A DNA stretch of 64,000 nucleotides from Cristatella mucedo (Eukaryota; Bryozoa; Phylactolaemata; Cristatellidae). Below are positions 23,949 through 36,653 of this stretch, piece by piece (position 1 is the stretch's first letter; each line of letters begins with the position of its first letter). The DNA is taken from NCBI GenBank assembly GCA_009760855.2, contig WPIO01000048.1, forward strand, positions 2,807,001-2,871,000. Reading direction: 5' to 3'. Made by a program: the position numbers and the translations under genes. The notes beneath the pieces are model-generated. The model worked only from the letters and a program-made list of their open reading frames with translations, did no database searches and was not told the origin of the DNA.

Positions 23949-25415
23949 GGCTCAGCCTACAACTAAGAGTACATGTATCACCTTTATTGTAATGCTAAAA
24001 ACAGAATAATGCCTAAACAATCCAGCCACCACTCCACGAATCTTCCAATAATTCATTTCAGCAATGCTGATTCCTACGGGTGCAGATAGGGCAAAAGCTG
24101 CTCTCGTGGCAGCAGTACATATTGCATGTCTAATAACTATGCTGCAAGGGGATTATCCTGAAAATGTAATAAAGGGCTTAAATAGCATCAGGTTTCCACT
24201 GCAATTAAATGTGAATGATGATTCCGTGGGACTAAAATAGAGCAATGCAAAGTGCTAACGTAATAGTATTTTTGAGGTGCCTAATGTCCAGCACACCTAG
24301 TCAGTGTGCCTAATCAAAGGCTGATAATGCAAATAATAATAGTAACATTTTTTGTTTAAGGCCTACAGAAAAACGAATGAATATTCGGGCGCTTTCAAAC
24401 TCGCAGCAAGAGAAGCACTGAGCAATAGTTAATGACAAACAAGGATCATGCTTTGACGAACATTCAAGAACAAACAGGCCACTTACTGGTAACTGGTAAC
24501 GATGGAAAGAGTGTACATCCGTGCGATCTAAGGTCAATGTTTCAATCAAGGAATGACCAGACGGCGATCACTCTACGCACTATTGATAGAATCGCGGGCG
24601 CATAGCATGATTGTGGAGCCCGAGTGGCAACAGTTCCGCCGTCCTTTAGCTTGGGCGCGTGAATGTGTGCAGGCTGGATACTCACGGAGGCCCGAAGACA
24701 CAAAACTCGAAAAGAACTGATCCGTAACTGCTAGCTCCTGCAATAAACATCTTTTAAAGAGCGTCTTTAGGATCAAGCAAACTCTAGGTCGATAGTTAAT
24801 CGTGTTCTGCAAAACCAGCTGATATGAGAAAACAAAACCTTATTGTTCCGGTAAACGTCTGCAAGCCAAAGAAACAGAGACAGGATATTACATTCTAGAT
24901 CACTTGCAATAATAATTACCTATATTTTCCATCCGCAAGTAATAACTAAGTGCGCCAAAACGGGGCCGCGCTATATTTCCCATTTCCGGAGCACGATTTG
25001 GGACCTTCAGACGCAATAATAAATCTTGTCCCAGCGTTGAAGCGTAGCTAGATGGGTCACACTAGTATTCGGGAGTCACTTTATCCTACAAGTCTGAGCA
25101 TCGCGACTTATTTGGGCAACAGTCCAGCGTGGGAAACGTATAAAAACAACTTACGGAGCGCACGGAACCCAAAGCCGCGACCTAAGGAACGTAACCTTGG
25201 TTTTTGCGTCCTTGAGCTAATTCCTTCAAACTGATTGCTCTAAAAACGTATTTTTATTAAGAAATTTAAAAAAGAACTTTTATTTTAATATTATTGCTTG
25301 TACGCCAGTCCTTCATCCACCGTGAGGCGCGTTACAAGCCCAAACTTCCGGACGCGCCAGCGCGCGAAAGAGTCGACCCAACCCTGCCGCTGGTTTTCGA
25401 CAGTAAATTCGAGAA
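23949..25415. promoter_or_regulatory. divergent intergenic region, BTF3/NASP
   Basis: About 1.5 kb between the start codons of BTF3 (minus) and NASP (plus). It must hold both promoters and any untranslated first exon of BTF3. I see no gene in it. The short open frames at 24310-24812 and 25052-25234 show no family resemblance. Confidence 0.45.
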
Positions 25416-28400
25416 ATGCTACCTTCGGCTGAAGCTACCGATCCATCTAGCTCCGTCAGCGAGCCTTCGTCGCCCGAAGGGTATCCTATTTCGGCTTTTT
25501 GCTGCTGCAGCTGCTTTCGACGTTCGTTCGGTTTTGTCACCACGCCACACATTGCCTTTGTTGTTTTCACGGGGTCGGATGCGCGGCGGGGCTTCGTTTT
25601 ATAGCGAAACTACGAACGTGGACGATGCTGTCAAGCTAATTGCCCAAGGCAAGAGGGACCTTGTATGCAGCGATATACCTGCCGCGGTGGAGTGCTTCCA
25701 GGAAGCATGCCGGTTGCTCGCCGCCCAGTACGGGGACTTCGGCGACGAAGTGGGCGAAGCCTACTTGCACTACGGAAAGGCCTTGCTCGAAATGGCTCGT
25801 AGCGATAACGGCGTTATTGGCAGTGTGTTTGCCGGTGGTAAGCCCCCATGCGCCGCCCAGCGCCGTTGCCCTGTAATACAACGTAATACAACGGTTCGGG
25901 CTGGCAATGAGACTAAGTTGCTGCGATTCCGAAGCTCCGGGGGGGGGGTGGTTGACAGGGCTCGGCGTGCGTGGAATCTGTGAGCGTGAGTCTCGCGGGG
26001 GCCTGTCACGCTTCCTTTGCAGCATGTATATAGTGCCTAGAAAGAGCTTAAGTTCTCTGAGGGACACAAATGTAGTCTTTTATTATTATTATTACTATGT
26101 CACTCCGCCCTTCATTCCCTTTCGCAGCCGTTTGCACTCGCTCATGTTGAGCCTTTGACTCGATTCCCGTCCCGCTGGTTGTCTAGATTTGACTGCATTA
26201 CTTGCTGTTATTTTATCAAAGATTTGAGTCTAGGAGAGGGTGAAGTAACTCCTTCCAATAAATATTTGTTTCATGTCGCATTGCCTAGTGTGCACATGAG
26301 TAACCCGTTGGCCTGGCGTGCAGCTGAGTAGCTGTTACAAGCGGGTCGTAGCAGCTTTCGTGTCCGGTGAGAATTAGGCCGAAAACAGAGCACTCGTAAT
26401 GGTGCTGTTCTCAGCCGACAAGCGACGAATACCGGGGAAGCCCTGACTGAGCCTTGGAATCAGGGCTAGCGACTTGTAGGTGCAGCATCGATGCACTCAG
26501 GTATGCTGACAGTTGCGAAACAGAGAACATCCATTCTGTGAAATAACAAGTCCATAACCATAATATTGAAAAGTGTATTTGGCAGCAACAGATGGTTACA
26601 GGCGTTTATCAGTGGCTATGACATACGTCAACGGCTCCTTGGTCTCGAATCAGCTCAAATGCCAAGATCAACTCCGGTAGCACAATTGACTGCCTGTTCC
26701 ACGGCATCTGCTTTTATGTTTGTTGTCTTAGCCTAGATTATCACATAATCTGTTCCATGGTGTTATAATTCAGGAGCCGTGATTAATAAATAGTTAAAAT
26801 CTGGCTGATGTAGCACGCTGCCACTACATAATTTACCCCGAAGCCTGTGCATGCAGTCGATGCACACTTGAATGTGGCATCTACCGAACCTGGTTTCACA
26901 TTCCTTGTTGGCCAACAGATCGGCTAAGGCAGGGTTGACCGAAAAGTGGACCTCCGCTTGATTGAAATACCACTCTCGTGTAAGCGTTGTACAACAAGTA
27001 CTGAAGCATTGTACAACGATTACTGTACGATTGTAGCTATAACCACTTTATCTACGTAAAACTTCCATTGTTACCATTTCTGTTCTAGAATCTTTCTTAC
27101 CTCAGTGTGTACAATAATAGTAATGATAAAATGTGTCGAGTACCCTCAACCTCGACCTAGAAAGCTGAGCGTTTGGAATTGACACTTGCAAACTTAAGGC
27201 TATGTCATCAAGTGTGTTTGGTAAAGTGGTGGGGGAAGGACTGGTTGCCCCAGGAAAGACTGAAATCTTATGGGCCTGTTAAGCCCGGCTGAGAATCGCT
27301 TGTGAGCTCGGTTGAGAATCGCCTGTGTCGGAATTTATTGCCGAAGAAGGCTTGTCTTACAACATGCTGCTGTCTGTAAAGTAACAGTATTTTATGGCAA
27401 CTTTCTAAAGTAATACAAACTTTGAGGTCAAGTTTGTGTGATCACTGTTTAAAGCTCCGGGTTATGATGCATAACAAATAATTATCCTTTCAAAATCCTT
27501 CCTCATTAGGCCGATTTTAGCTTGCCATCTATGTATCCCCATGAAACAATCAAATGTTCTGCCTAGATAAAAAAAAATAGATACCAAATACTATGCAGTT
27601 TGCTGCATTTATCCGAGTAAGCTTGGCGAGTTGATTGGTATTGGTCTGTGTCAAAATGGTTACTTTTCACTGTGGCAATTAAATTTCAAATTGTAAATTT
27701 AGCTTTATTTTAATTGTGGCATGTTTCAAAATAAGATGCTCCTATATGTAAAAGTTTTTTTTATTTGTGACAGGTCGTTTTGATTTGTATATTGCAGTCG
27801 GCCTGTTAGTAATTTGAGAGCATCCCATATGTCTGTAGAAGTCGATAGTTTAACCAGCGCTTCCAGAATTGCAGTCACTAAAGCAGAGCACTATTTAGTT
27901 TGGAGTAATGCCATACGGTTCTGAATGTATTGTAACTAGTTGTCAGAGGATTGTGCTACTGGAAGAGTGGTTCCAGTAACGTGTTCGTGCTTTGTAGTGC
28001 ATGTAGTAAAAGAAAGTTTTAAACTTGATGGCAGACAAACTGGCAGAAGAGTTAGGGTGCTCTTCAATTGCATGGGGGTTGCACATGGTAATAATAAGGG
28101 GCTGTAGAGGCTCTTAAAGTGTCTACTGGTGGTATTGGTTGCACTGCACACCTTTCTTTTTGCTGCAGTAAAGCTCCATTGAGCTGGTTTGTCAGTAGCA
28201 TAGTCGTGTGCTGCTGTCGTGGCTGCTATTTCAAGATTCCACCAACATGTTGGTAGCTGTAGTTTATTTTGCTGTAATTTTTCAAATCCTTACTTCTCTA
28301 GCTGAGACACGGCAGGATGATGACGATGACAGTGAACATGAGGATAATTGTGCTGATGAAGCTAACGAAGCAAAAGCTGATTCATCTGGAGAAAAGAAAG

Positions 28401-31400
28401 GTAAAAACTCTTTCTTCATTGTGACAACTGATAATGTTGCTTACTTGGTTTAATGCACATTTTGCACTACAATAAATTACAGTCAAACCTAGTCTCATAT
28501 TCCTCCGTTCTGCCTACTGCCGTCAAGCTAATTATATGTTGCCTTGCATATTAACGTGGTAGTATTATGAGTAGCATTAACACGGCAAGCTGGTAAGTGA
28601 ATGGTCAAGTTGTGCGACTTGGTGGTAATATGGTAATGATACACAGTTCTGAGTCCTAATCTGGCTTATTTTAGTGTTTGATGGCTGTTGTGCACCTACA
28701 GACCTTTGGTTATTGTATGTATTTTTGGGCTTCAGCTTACTGTGAAACTTGGTTTTAAGTACCACTTTGTTTTAAGTTGCCTCATCCCCTTAGGTGCCAC
28801 AATTCTCGGGATTGGTGTGAATTCGACAAATTTACACGTGTATAGTAACATCAGGATGGGTGCCTGGATTAGCGTTAGGCCAGCAGCTTATACTGTCTTG
28901 GGTAGCCACAGAACAGGTAATGGTTACAGCTCGGCACCCTTTCGCAGTCATAAACAGAACACGGCATTCGGGCCCTAACCAGGATATGGCTGGAGCACGT
29001 TATTTCAAGTTAAGGCTTCAAGAGTGATGTTGAGAGCAGAAGAAGTAAGTCTTGGTACCTCAATCGATAGGCCACTGACCTGAAAAACCGAAGGTTGTGA
29101 GATCAACTCCACTCTCGACAAAGTTTATTTTTCTGCTCAGTCTCACGGCAGCTGACTTTTGGTCATACTGTATTTTCAGGTATGTCACACCTTGTCCGAG
29201 TGTTGGCTGGTTGTGTTGGTGTGAATCACTCGGTGGCATAGATGTAGCCATGAATAAGCTAAGCTGGATCAGACTTGGACATTGCCAATCCAAGGAATGC
29301 TGAAGGGGCTTATCAGGCTGCATGATGACTGCCCAATCCTTCCTTTCAGGTCGATGCAAGGGGCCAGTGCCAGCTACTTCGTTTGCAAAGCCTGTGCCTA
29401 CTAGTTTGCAGATCGCCTGTAGATGTTAATCGAGGCAGGCTGCCTATTTCTAGGCAGCAATGGCCTAGCCAGGAGTCGTGAAGGATGCGGAAACCTTAAA
29501 GGCAACTGAACCCTCCAAGGTAGTGGTTAGGGAGGTTAATTTATTCCAAATAGGGTAAAAATAAAAATTGCTGGGCAATGAGCAAGCAAAATCATACTCG
29601 TTTGCTTATTATCTTCTCTCAATTTTAATAGATCAGCAATAGATTGCTACAACTGTAAAAAATAATATTCCCCAATTATTGAGTAGCATAAAAACAAATG
29701 TATATCGTCTTCTTCCGAAATTTTATTACATTGAAACGTGATTCATAGCTGCTTTTACTTGCTACAGCAATAAGCAATTTCAAGCTGGCTTGCCTGCACG
29801 ATCGGGGTCGAATTTTTGTAAACATATTATGCATCGAGTGCTTAGAGAATTCTTTGCTGTTACTATGTGAGAAACAGTCTACCTCTTACGAATTGTACTC
29901 CTCTCGTGCCAGGCACTGACGGTGCTGGAGGAGAGTCAGCTGCTGTAGACAGCCCAGCAGAGCAAACAACTCAATCGAGTGCTCTGGATTCTAGTAAGAC
30001 GGCTGACGTCGTTAAGGACGACAAAGGGTGTGAAGGTTTGCCACGTGGAGATAGCATCACTTCCCTCGGCAACGATGCAAGTGAGCCAAGTGCTGTTAGC
30101 ACTGACAAGGTTGCTGGCAGCACCTGGTCTCATGATGGTAATACAGCCAGCACAACACTCGGTTCTGATGCTGTTATGGAAAAAGCTGCCGACGATGCTG
30201 CTGCCGGAAAAGCTGCCGACGATGCTGCTGCCGGAAAATCTACCGACGATGCTGCTCCCGGAACAGCTGCCGACGATGCTGCTGTCGGAAAATCTGCCGA
30301 CGTTGCTGCTGCCGGAAAAGCTGCCAACGATGCTGCTGCCGGAGAAGCTGCCGACGATGCTGCTACCGGAAAAGCTGCCGACGATGCTGCTACCGGAAAA
30401 GCTGCCGACGATGCTGCTACCGGAAAAGCTGCCGACGATGCTGCTGCCGGAAAAGCTGCCGACGGGGCTGCTGCCGGAAAAGCTGCCGACGGGGCTGAAC
30501 AAATGTGTGAAGAGGCAGGAGCAGCGGCCGATGCAGACGATGACAATGAAGGTGACAAAGTGCCACCACTGCAGCTAGCATGGGAAGTCCTTGAGATGGC
30601 TAAAGTGATATTTTCTCGACATTCTGATAAGGAGAGAAAGCTGAAAGCAGCTGATGCTCATCAAATGTTGGGTAATTATGCAGATAAAAGGCGATTAGTG
30701 TCAGTTGCTTCTATGTTGATCTGTCGTTGCACTCTTTACTGCATATTGGTGTGATCGAATCCTTGCAATTCTGTGTCCGTGGCTTAATTTGCATTTATGA
30801 CTTTCAATCTGCGATGGTCATGGTTTTACTGCCATTATCTTATATTAAGTTTTTATTTATTTAGGAGAAGTGAGTTTAGAATCAGAAATGTATGACCAAG
30901 CTATTGAGGATTTTAACAATTGCCTGAGGATACAATCTGAGGTCCTGGGAGCTAGCGACCGTGATCTTGCTGCTACTCACTATCAACTCGGAATGGCTTA
31001 TAATATGGTGCAGCGCCATGGAGATGCCATTAGCCAATTCAGCACTGCAAAAAAGGTAAGTGAAATAGCTGAGTCACTCAAAGGGTGGTTGAATCAGTTA
31101 TGCCGCTGCTGTGCTCGTCTGCATGTGATTGTGTGTTGCCGGCATATAACATGCTTCGAATCAAGAACTAATCCTGAAGACCATAATTTTCAAGTAACAT
31201 GCATGATTGAATTTCGCAAGCTACCTAATGCACACAGGCTATGGTGGGGATATAAGAGTGCTGGTTATTTATGTTTTATTTAATAGGGATCATCTTATTG
31301 CTATTACTTGATATGTGCTTCCATATCTGCATCGGTGCATCATAGTTCCGAAAGTCTTATGTTAGGTGCCGTAGCCTCGATAGCTCAATTGGTAGAGCAC

Positions 31401-32932
31401 CTGACCGGTAATCCAGAAGGTTTTAGGATCTACCCTCACTTTCAAGAATTTTTTCGTCACCAAGTCTCTTGGTCGACAGCCTCAGGTCAACCTATATTTT
31501 GAATTTCCTGGTGTACTGGCAATCACTGCTATGAAATAATAATACTAATGCACCTGTGTATGGCCCTTAGAGAACTAAATCTCTTTCTATGAAGCCTGGC
31601 ATTAGGGTTAGAGATGACATGCTCAGCGTTGTCATCACACATTAGCAAATAACAGACAATTCACGGTGATCCCACAAATGATGTGAGGAACAGCTGCATT
31701 TATCGCTTCTGTTGTGGCATCAGTTGGGAGTGATTTTTGGCATTGGGAGCATACAAACTAAAGGCACGGCCTCTAAAGGATTTGTGGCTGGTTCGAGGCA
31801 CAGCAACACCACTTGAGTCAGAAGTTGTGCATTGCTTAGCCTAATATGGGAGTAGTTCGGATAGGTGAGTTAAATCAAAAGAATGAAGGGACCTAAAAGT
31901 GATTGACAAAACCTTTAGGTCGCTGCAGTAGTTAGTGTGGAAAAACATTCTGCTACTTATATCTTCATTAGCTTTTCAGCATTCTGTGTTAGGTGTTTCG
32001 TTCTTGTACCTGATAGTCTCTTTTCATTCCAGATACTTCAAGAAAGGGCATCATTCCTAGAGCAGCATCTTCAAGACAACAGGAATGGTGATGCTAACGG
32101 CAAACTGAGCAGAGAGTTAGAGGAGATCGTCTCGTTGTTGCCTGAAATAGCAGCCAAGGTATGTTATACATTGCTTGTAGCTTGGTTTGCAATTATTCCC
32201 TTCTTGTCCTGCTTAACAAGATGTGAGAAAGAGTTTATGTGCCCTCATCTTTGAACACTGATCACTGAGTTAATTGATCTGCTGGATTACATTTAAGTCA
32301 TTTCCGATTATAACAACTTTTTAGATCGAGGACTGTGAAGAAGAGGCTCGAGTAGGGCAAAAAGTTGACGTGATGCTCAGAGCCGCAGTAGCCTCGACAA
32401 TGGCAGGTTACGAGGCCTCTTCATCGGGGTTCGAGCCTTGTAGTTCATCTTCTGGCAGTAAACCTGCGCTTGTTAACAACATAAGCAATCTCATCCGGAA
32501 AAAGGTATGGCATATGCGTTGCTATTGGTGTCAGCTAGTGGACTGTGAGTGTACACCTATGCATTAATAATGGCTTCCGTTAAGTGTGCTTCGTACCATC
32601 TCGGTGAGCCAGACACTGCCAGTTTCGTTTTGCTGTTGAGATAGAAAGCTGATCGTGAGGATAATGATACTGATGCCAAGAAGCCCAAGATAGATGAATC
32701 TGGTGAAGATGCTGGCCATGTTGAAACAGTAAATAGTGCCTCAGCTTCTGCTGTTGGATGTGGGGACTCTCAGAAAGGTAAGCAAAAAAAGTTCATGTAA
32801 ACATTATTTTAATAAATTACGGTTAACTGGGGTCGGCTCAGTGGTTTACGTTTGTGCAAGCCCTGACAGATTTTGTTATACTATATTGTTTCAGATAGTG
32901 CACTACCCACTACCCACTCCCCGGAGAACTAG
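25416..32932 (+). CDS. NASP: NASP/SHNi-TPR histone chaperone, 9 coding exons
   Basis: Nuclear chaperone that binds and protects histone H3-H4. Coding exons are 25416-25480, 25605-25837, 28302-28400, 29913-30671, 30865-31055, 32033-32158, 32325-32504, 32645-32777 and 32895-32932. They total 1,824 nt and encode 607 residues, with phases consistent throughout. TPR1 has LVCSDIPAAVECFQEA and GEAYLHYGKALLEMARSDNG (exon 2). An acidic, low-complexity insertion follows (exons 3-4, residues about 100-340). Next come LQLAWEVLEMAKVIF (TPR2), YDQAIEDFNNCL and THYQLGMAYN (TPR3), and a coiled segment ending LEEIVSLLPEIAAK. The tail has SGFEP, NISNLIRKK and KKPKIDE, a likely nuclear localisation signal. This is the diagnostic NASP order. 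Exon 1 (MLPSAEATDPSSS) is the least certain part; it was chosen for an in-phase GT-AG intron and a good start context. Confidence 0.94.
26020..26096 (+). mobile_element. LINE-A tail fragment in NASP intron 2
   Basis: GTGCCTAGAAAGAGCTTAAG ... CTCTGAGGG followed by an ATT tract: the hairpin and tail of LINE-A only. Confidence 0.55.
30181..30498 (+). repeat. NASP: 27-bp tandem repeat encoding a 9-residue unit in NASP exon 4
   Basis: About 11 full copies plus a partial one of a 27-bp unit encode variants of AADDAAAGK. Variants include STDDAAPGT, SADVAAAGK and AANDAAAGE; three adjacent units are identical in protein (AADDAATGK). The repeat sits inside the TPR2 insertion, where NASP proteins usually carry an acidic histone-binding stretch. 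The phase is kept by every unit, so copy number can vary without a frameshift. Confidence 0.95.
31365..31440 (+). mobile_element. tRNA-derived SINE head in NASP intron 5
   Basis: Contains a good A-box (TAGCTCAATTGGTAGAGCA) and a weak B-box region near 31425. The acceptor stem does not pair, so it is not a functional tRNA gene. A reversed LINE-A tail lies just downstream (31537-31605). Confidence 0.5.
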
Positions 32933-33177
32933 TTACCGAAAGGCAGTTTGGTAAAAGCAAAGCCGGCACTGGTGGTCATGGCACACCGGTGTCGAGACCG
33001 ATACACCGATCTACGTGTTGCATTCAAGCCCGTGGCTGCCTTGTTGCCTATGGCACCATTTAAGTCAGCCTGCTTGGCATTAGGCAGTCAGCGTACGTGG
33101 CATGAGCTGATGTCGTTTTGTATGGTTTTTTATGAGTTAGTTAGCTATCTCAGATCTATGTAGGCAGCATTGCGTCT

Positions 33178-33183
33178 AATAAA
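33178..33183 (+). terminator. NASP: polyadenylation signal of NASP
   Basis: AATAAA, 246 bases downstream of the NASP stop codon at 32930-32932. It is the first canonical signal after the stop. Confidence 0.6.
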
Positions 33184-34137
33184 CATTTGGTACTGTAATA
33201 ACAAACCAGTGGCCTTTTGTATGCGAAAACTGTACCACCTTAAATCCAGACACATGAAGTACCCAGTAGCTTCATGCAGTTCATTCGCGGTTGCTTACTG
33301 AGTCTGCTGCTAAATCATAGAATACAGCATTTTCTGGTAGTAAATGTATGACAACATGTGGAAGAGATCTTCAATTCCAGAGCCAGATCCTACAGGAAGA
33401 CGAATTCCCGGGTATGGGTTGTAGAAGAGGACAGTATCCGAACAAGGTATCCATCATTGCATTAGGCTACCATCACCAACATTTGCTCTTGGAGGGATGG
33501 ACTAAAGCTGCCGTTTGCTTTGACGACCAAGACCGCTAGGAATGGCTATGCAAGCATAGTTGTTGTGCTTTATTCGTGTCATATTGCCAACCCACTAGCC
33601 TGAAGTGATTTGTTACAGCAATTGTTCACTAACCATTGTCCTTCATGTCTACCCACTTGCTAGGTGCGATTGCTAGCTGTTTACAGGAATGAACAGAATA
33701 GAAACAGTCGCGATCTTCGAGCTTCATCAAACATGCTATATGCGTGTTATAGCCTTGTAACAATGAGGTTTGGAGTTTTGTTGTCTAGTTTTGGCCTTGC
33801 TAACCTAACGATTGCTTCGTAGAAGATACAAAACTGCTCTATTGCTTGAGAGTATTGCTGCTATTGGTAGCATCTAGGATTGCTCAAGTCTGAGCACCTT
33901 ACCCCTGGGCTAAGACCCAGGGGCAGTTGAATGCCCTATAGAAAAATACCCAGCCTAACACTGGCTTTGTCCTTGTGGCTTTGAGGAGATACATCACTTA
34001 TTTCTAAGCCGGATTTTTGTAATTATCTTTGTGACTTGAAATAATTGCAGCTAAGACCGGCGTACTTTAGTCCATTAATGACGACCTGTAGGAGCAAAAT
34101 TTATTTGAATTTGTCATTGTTCTCCCATTCAATAACA
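33184..34137. other. NASP 3' flank, no gene recognised
   Basis: Non-coding by inspection. A short palindrome (CCCCTGGG, 6-base loop, CCCAGGGG) at about 33902-33923 lies in what looks like a reversed tRNA-like SINE fragment related to the one near 9250-9300. Confidence 0.35.
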
Positions 34138-34240
34138 ATAATAGTAATGCACTTGATAAAGCGCCCTCAGAGAACTTAATCTCTCTCTAGGCGCTTTACA
34201 TTTGCTGCAAAGGGAAATGCAATTGAATGGTGAGTAAAAA
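34138..34240 (-). mobile_element. LINE-A 3' tail, reverse
   Basis: Reverse strand of the hairpin (AAAGCGCCTAGAGAGAG ... CTGAGGGCGCTTT) with a short ATT-type tail at its 3' end. Confidence 0.75.
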
Positions 34241-34964
34241 AATTTCAAGATGCCCATATCAACCACATTACTTCAAAATGGGCATGGCACTTGAATGCTC
34301 GGGTGCTACTTGCTCGGCTAGCGACTAACCGGTAGTTAGCTGAGGTAAGGAAGTATTGAGACCTCGGGTACTAAGTGTTCAGTTGTATGGAAACTGTTAG
34401 CTATGTGAAGAATGGCTCTTCGAATCTGGTATTCGTAGAGTGACTAGTTGGAACTAGAGAACATTAGAGACCAACTGGAAGGTTGCCTGAGCAGCTCGTT
34501 CAGTGAGCGGTCTACGATGGACGGACGTAGCGGTAGAAATGGGTATGCAGCGGTAGAAATGGGTATGCAAGCCATCACAGAAAAGCACACGTACACAAGT
34601 TTCGCCGGAGAACTGATCGCGTTTGTGTGAACGTGACTGATGCATGTCTCCTCATTTGTATTTTTTGGCGGGTGTTTACCTATTTCCAGCTTCACTGCCT
34701 TACCCACTGCCCAGCAAGTTCGACACAGTTAAACATTCAACGATTCAACACCTGCATGGACATAAGGCCCACTTACTGGTTTGTGGCATGTAGAAATAGC
34801 ATAGGAATTTAATCCTAAAACAACCTTTCTCCACTAAGTGCTTTGACTTCCACTTACGTCAAGGTAAGTTTTTAACTACCTGAAAAAACTCCCTACTACA
34901 AACTTGGCTTCAGATCTATGCATCTGCGTCTGTAACTAAGTAGCCTAACTAACTCGGTAGTGCA

Positions 34965-35245
34965 CACGAAGCCGAAGCTGCTTTCGTTAAGCATTCGATA
35001 GCCGACAGACATCTCATGCGACAAAGAATGTGAGAAGCATAACTTGAGTCAGGAGACCAGTAGAGGTAGTGAGCAGGACGGCTGGAAAGGACATGCCATA
35101 GTCGGCAACAGGAGAGTTGAAGTCGTTGCGTAAGAATTGTGGACGTGAGTTATATGATGCCCGGCTATTATAGATTATGAGCGTAATGACTGAACCGCGA
35201 TTACGAACTACGAGCTTTGCCGCTGAAATAGAACTGAGCTGCATA
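34965..35245 (-). mobile_element. LINE-B 3' fragment, reverse
   Basis: Minus-strand coding remnants (RPQFLRNDF) and a 3' UTR related to 2505-2760 and 60790-61070. Heavily mutated. Confidence 0.45.
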
Positions 35246-35879
35246 TCAAATAGCCATCATAAGCCTTGGCTTTATGAGCAGCACGATGCATTATTATGTA
35301 AGAATGAGATTATTGCATGAATTACGACCTGGCTAATAAGGCATGTGCGTGACCGCAGTCACTCTTGGACAAAGGTCTGCTGATCCGTGAGTGCTAGCGC
35401 GAACTGCTGTAAGCATGTTTAGCGAGTCGGCTGGAAGTCACCTGTCGTATCTGCCGTAGTTAGCATATAGGCTATTGGTGTGTTTTTGTAGCACAGCGCC
35501 GGCCTGACTCAATTTTAGGGTGCACAAGAACTGTACAGCAGGAAGCACCTCCTGGAGCCTCGAGCAGGAGGACGCAGCCGTCGTAGTAGGATCATGAGGT
35601 GATTTGATATCATGGCCTGTCAACCCTATAGTTTCGGCTAGCAATTTAAGAATAGGGCAACGCTTGGCCGAAGTCGCTGTCGCCGCTAGCCGTCCGGGAG
35701 TTGCTGGACGGGTTTCCACGAGAACGAGGAAGGTGGCTGAAAAGCACCTGCATCCTCTAGGACGAAACTGGCTTGAGAGACGGTTTCCATCAGAACGAGA
35801 GAGGTGGCTGAAGAGCACCTGCTTTCTCGAGCTGTAAGCTAGAGGAGAGGCAGAGGTCGCAGTAGGATCAGGAGGTGAT

Positions 35880-36585
35880 TGATATTGGCTGGCTTGTCAA
35901 CCCCATTGTCCAGGCTAGTTATATAATGGTAGGGCGCCGCTCGCTGGCTCTTCTTCGTCTTCGGCTCCGTTTCGACACCGTCGCCGGTAGTTGCCGGTCT
36001 CGTTTCTCTGGAAGCAAGGGAGAGTGGGCTGTTCGCCCGCGATTGAGGGACAGGATGAGACAGTGCCAGGAGGATTCGGTGGATGCCAACCAATGCGGTC
36101 GCATAGCGCCCGAGCTCGCATTTTATTTCTTTTGTGTTTTGTATGTGTGTGCGCACGTGGTCTCGACATAAGGATTTGCCGATGCGAACTAGAAGTGTGA
36201 GATGTTTCAGTGGTTCGGGCTCCTTCGTCAATTTGGGTCGTTCCCTGCTAGAGATGTAAGTAGCCTAAGTATCCCCCCACGCGAGATTGCATGGTGTAGC
36301 GCGTGAGGTTTGTTCGCGCCTGCGGCTTCTGCTGTAATTAGCGAAGTGCTTGACACTAATGCACGTGCCTCACCTGTGGCCATTAGTTAAGCCATTGAAA
36401 CAGTGCAATGTCGGGCCACTAATACGGGTTATATTTCGTGTCATCTGCTGCGATCGATTGGGCTCCCATATATGTGCCCGTTGAGAGGAATAAAGTAGTC
36501 TCGTTTGCTTCGCAAGAGCCCCCCCCTCCCTGTGTCTCCTTGAGACTCTCTCTGGAATAGCCGCTGCCGGGGACACCGTCACACA
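35880..36585 (+). repeat. left LTR of an LTR retrotransposon (uncut copy)
   Basis: Starts TGATATTGGCTGGCTTGTCA. It aligns with 37644-37790 joined to 46919 onward, which is the right copy interrupted by another element. An AATAAA lies at about 36490. The 3' limit is uncertain. The copies differ by substitutions and indels, so the insertion is not recent, or the two come from different family members. Confidence 0.55.
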
Positions 36586-36653
36586 ACAACTAGCAGCAGA
36601 GAATAGTTTACTCGAGCCGAAAAGATTACCAAACCTTGTACGGTCTAGATGAG

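Noticed and set aside
25294-25983. A 229-codon single-exon N-terminus for NASP
   Set aside because: It opens at a TTG, encodes an unrelated basic leader and runs through a good donor into intron 2. The two-exon start at 25416 keeps phase and uses a strong acceptor (TTTTATAG).
29936-30502. A 188-codon minus-strand frame of VGSFSGSSI repeats and a 142-codon frame of SAAFPAA repeats
   Set aside because: Both are antisense shadows of the 27-bp in-frame repeat of NASP exon 4.
31365-31440. A functional tRNA gene
   Set aside because: The A-box is good, but the acceptor stem does not pair and the B-box is degraded; it is better explained as a SINE head.
32383-32465. A SINE exonised into NASP exon 7, because the DNA resembles a tRNA A-box and B-box (GGGGTTCGAGCC)
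   Set aside because: The encoded SGFEP ... NISNLIRKK matches the conserved NASP C-terminal region, so the likeness is chance.
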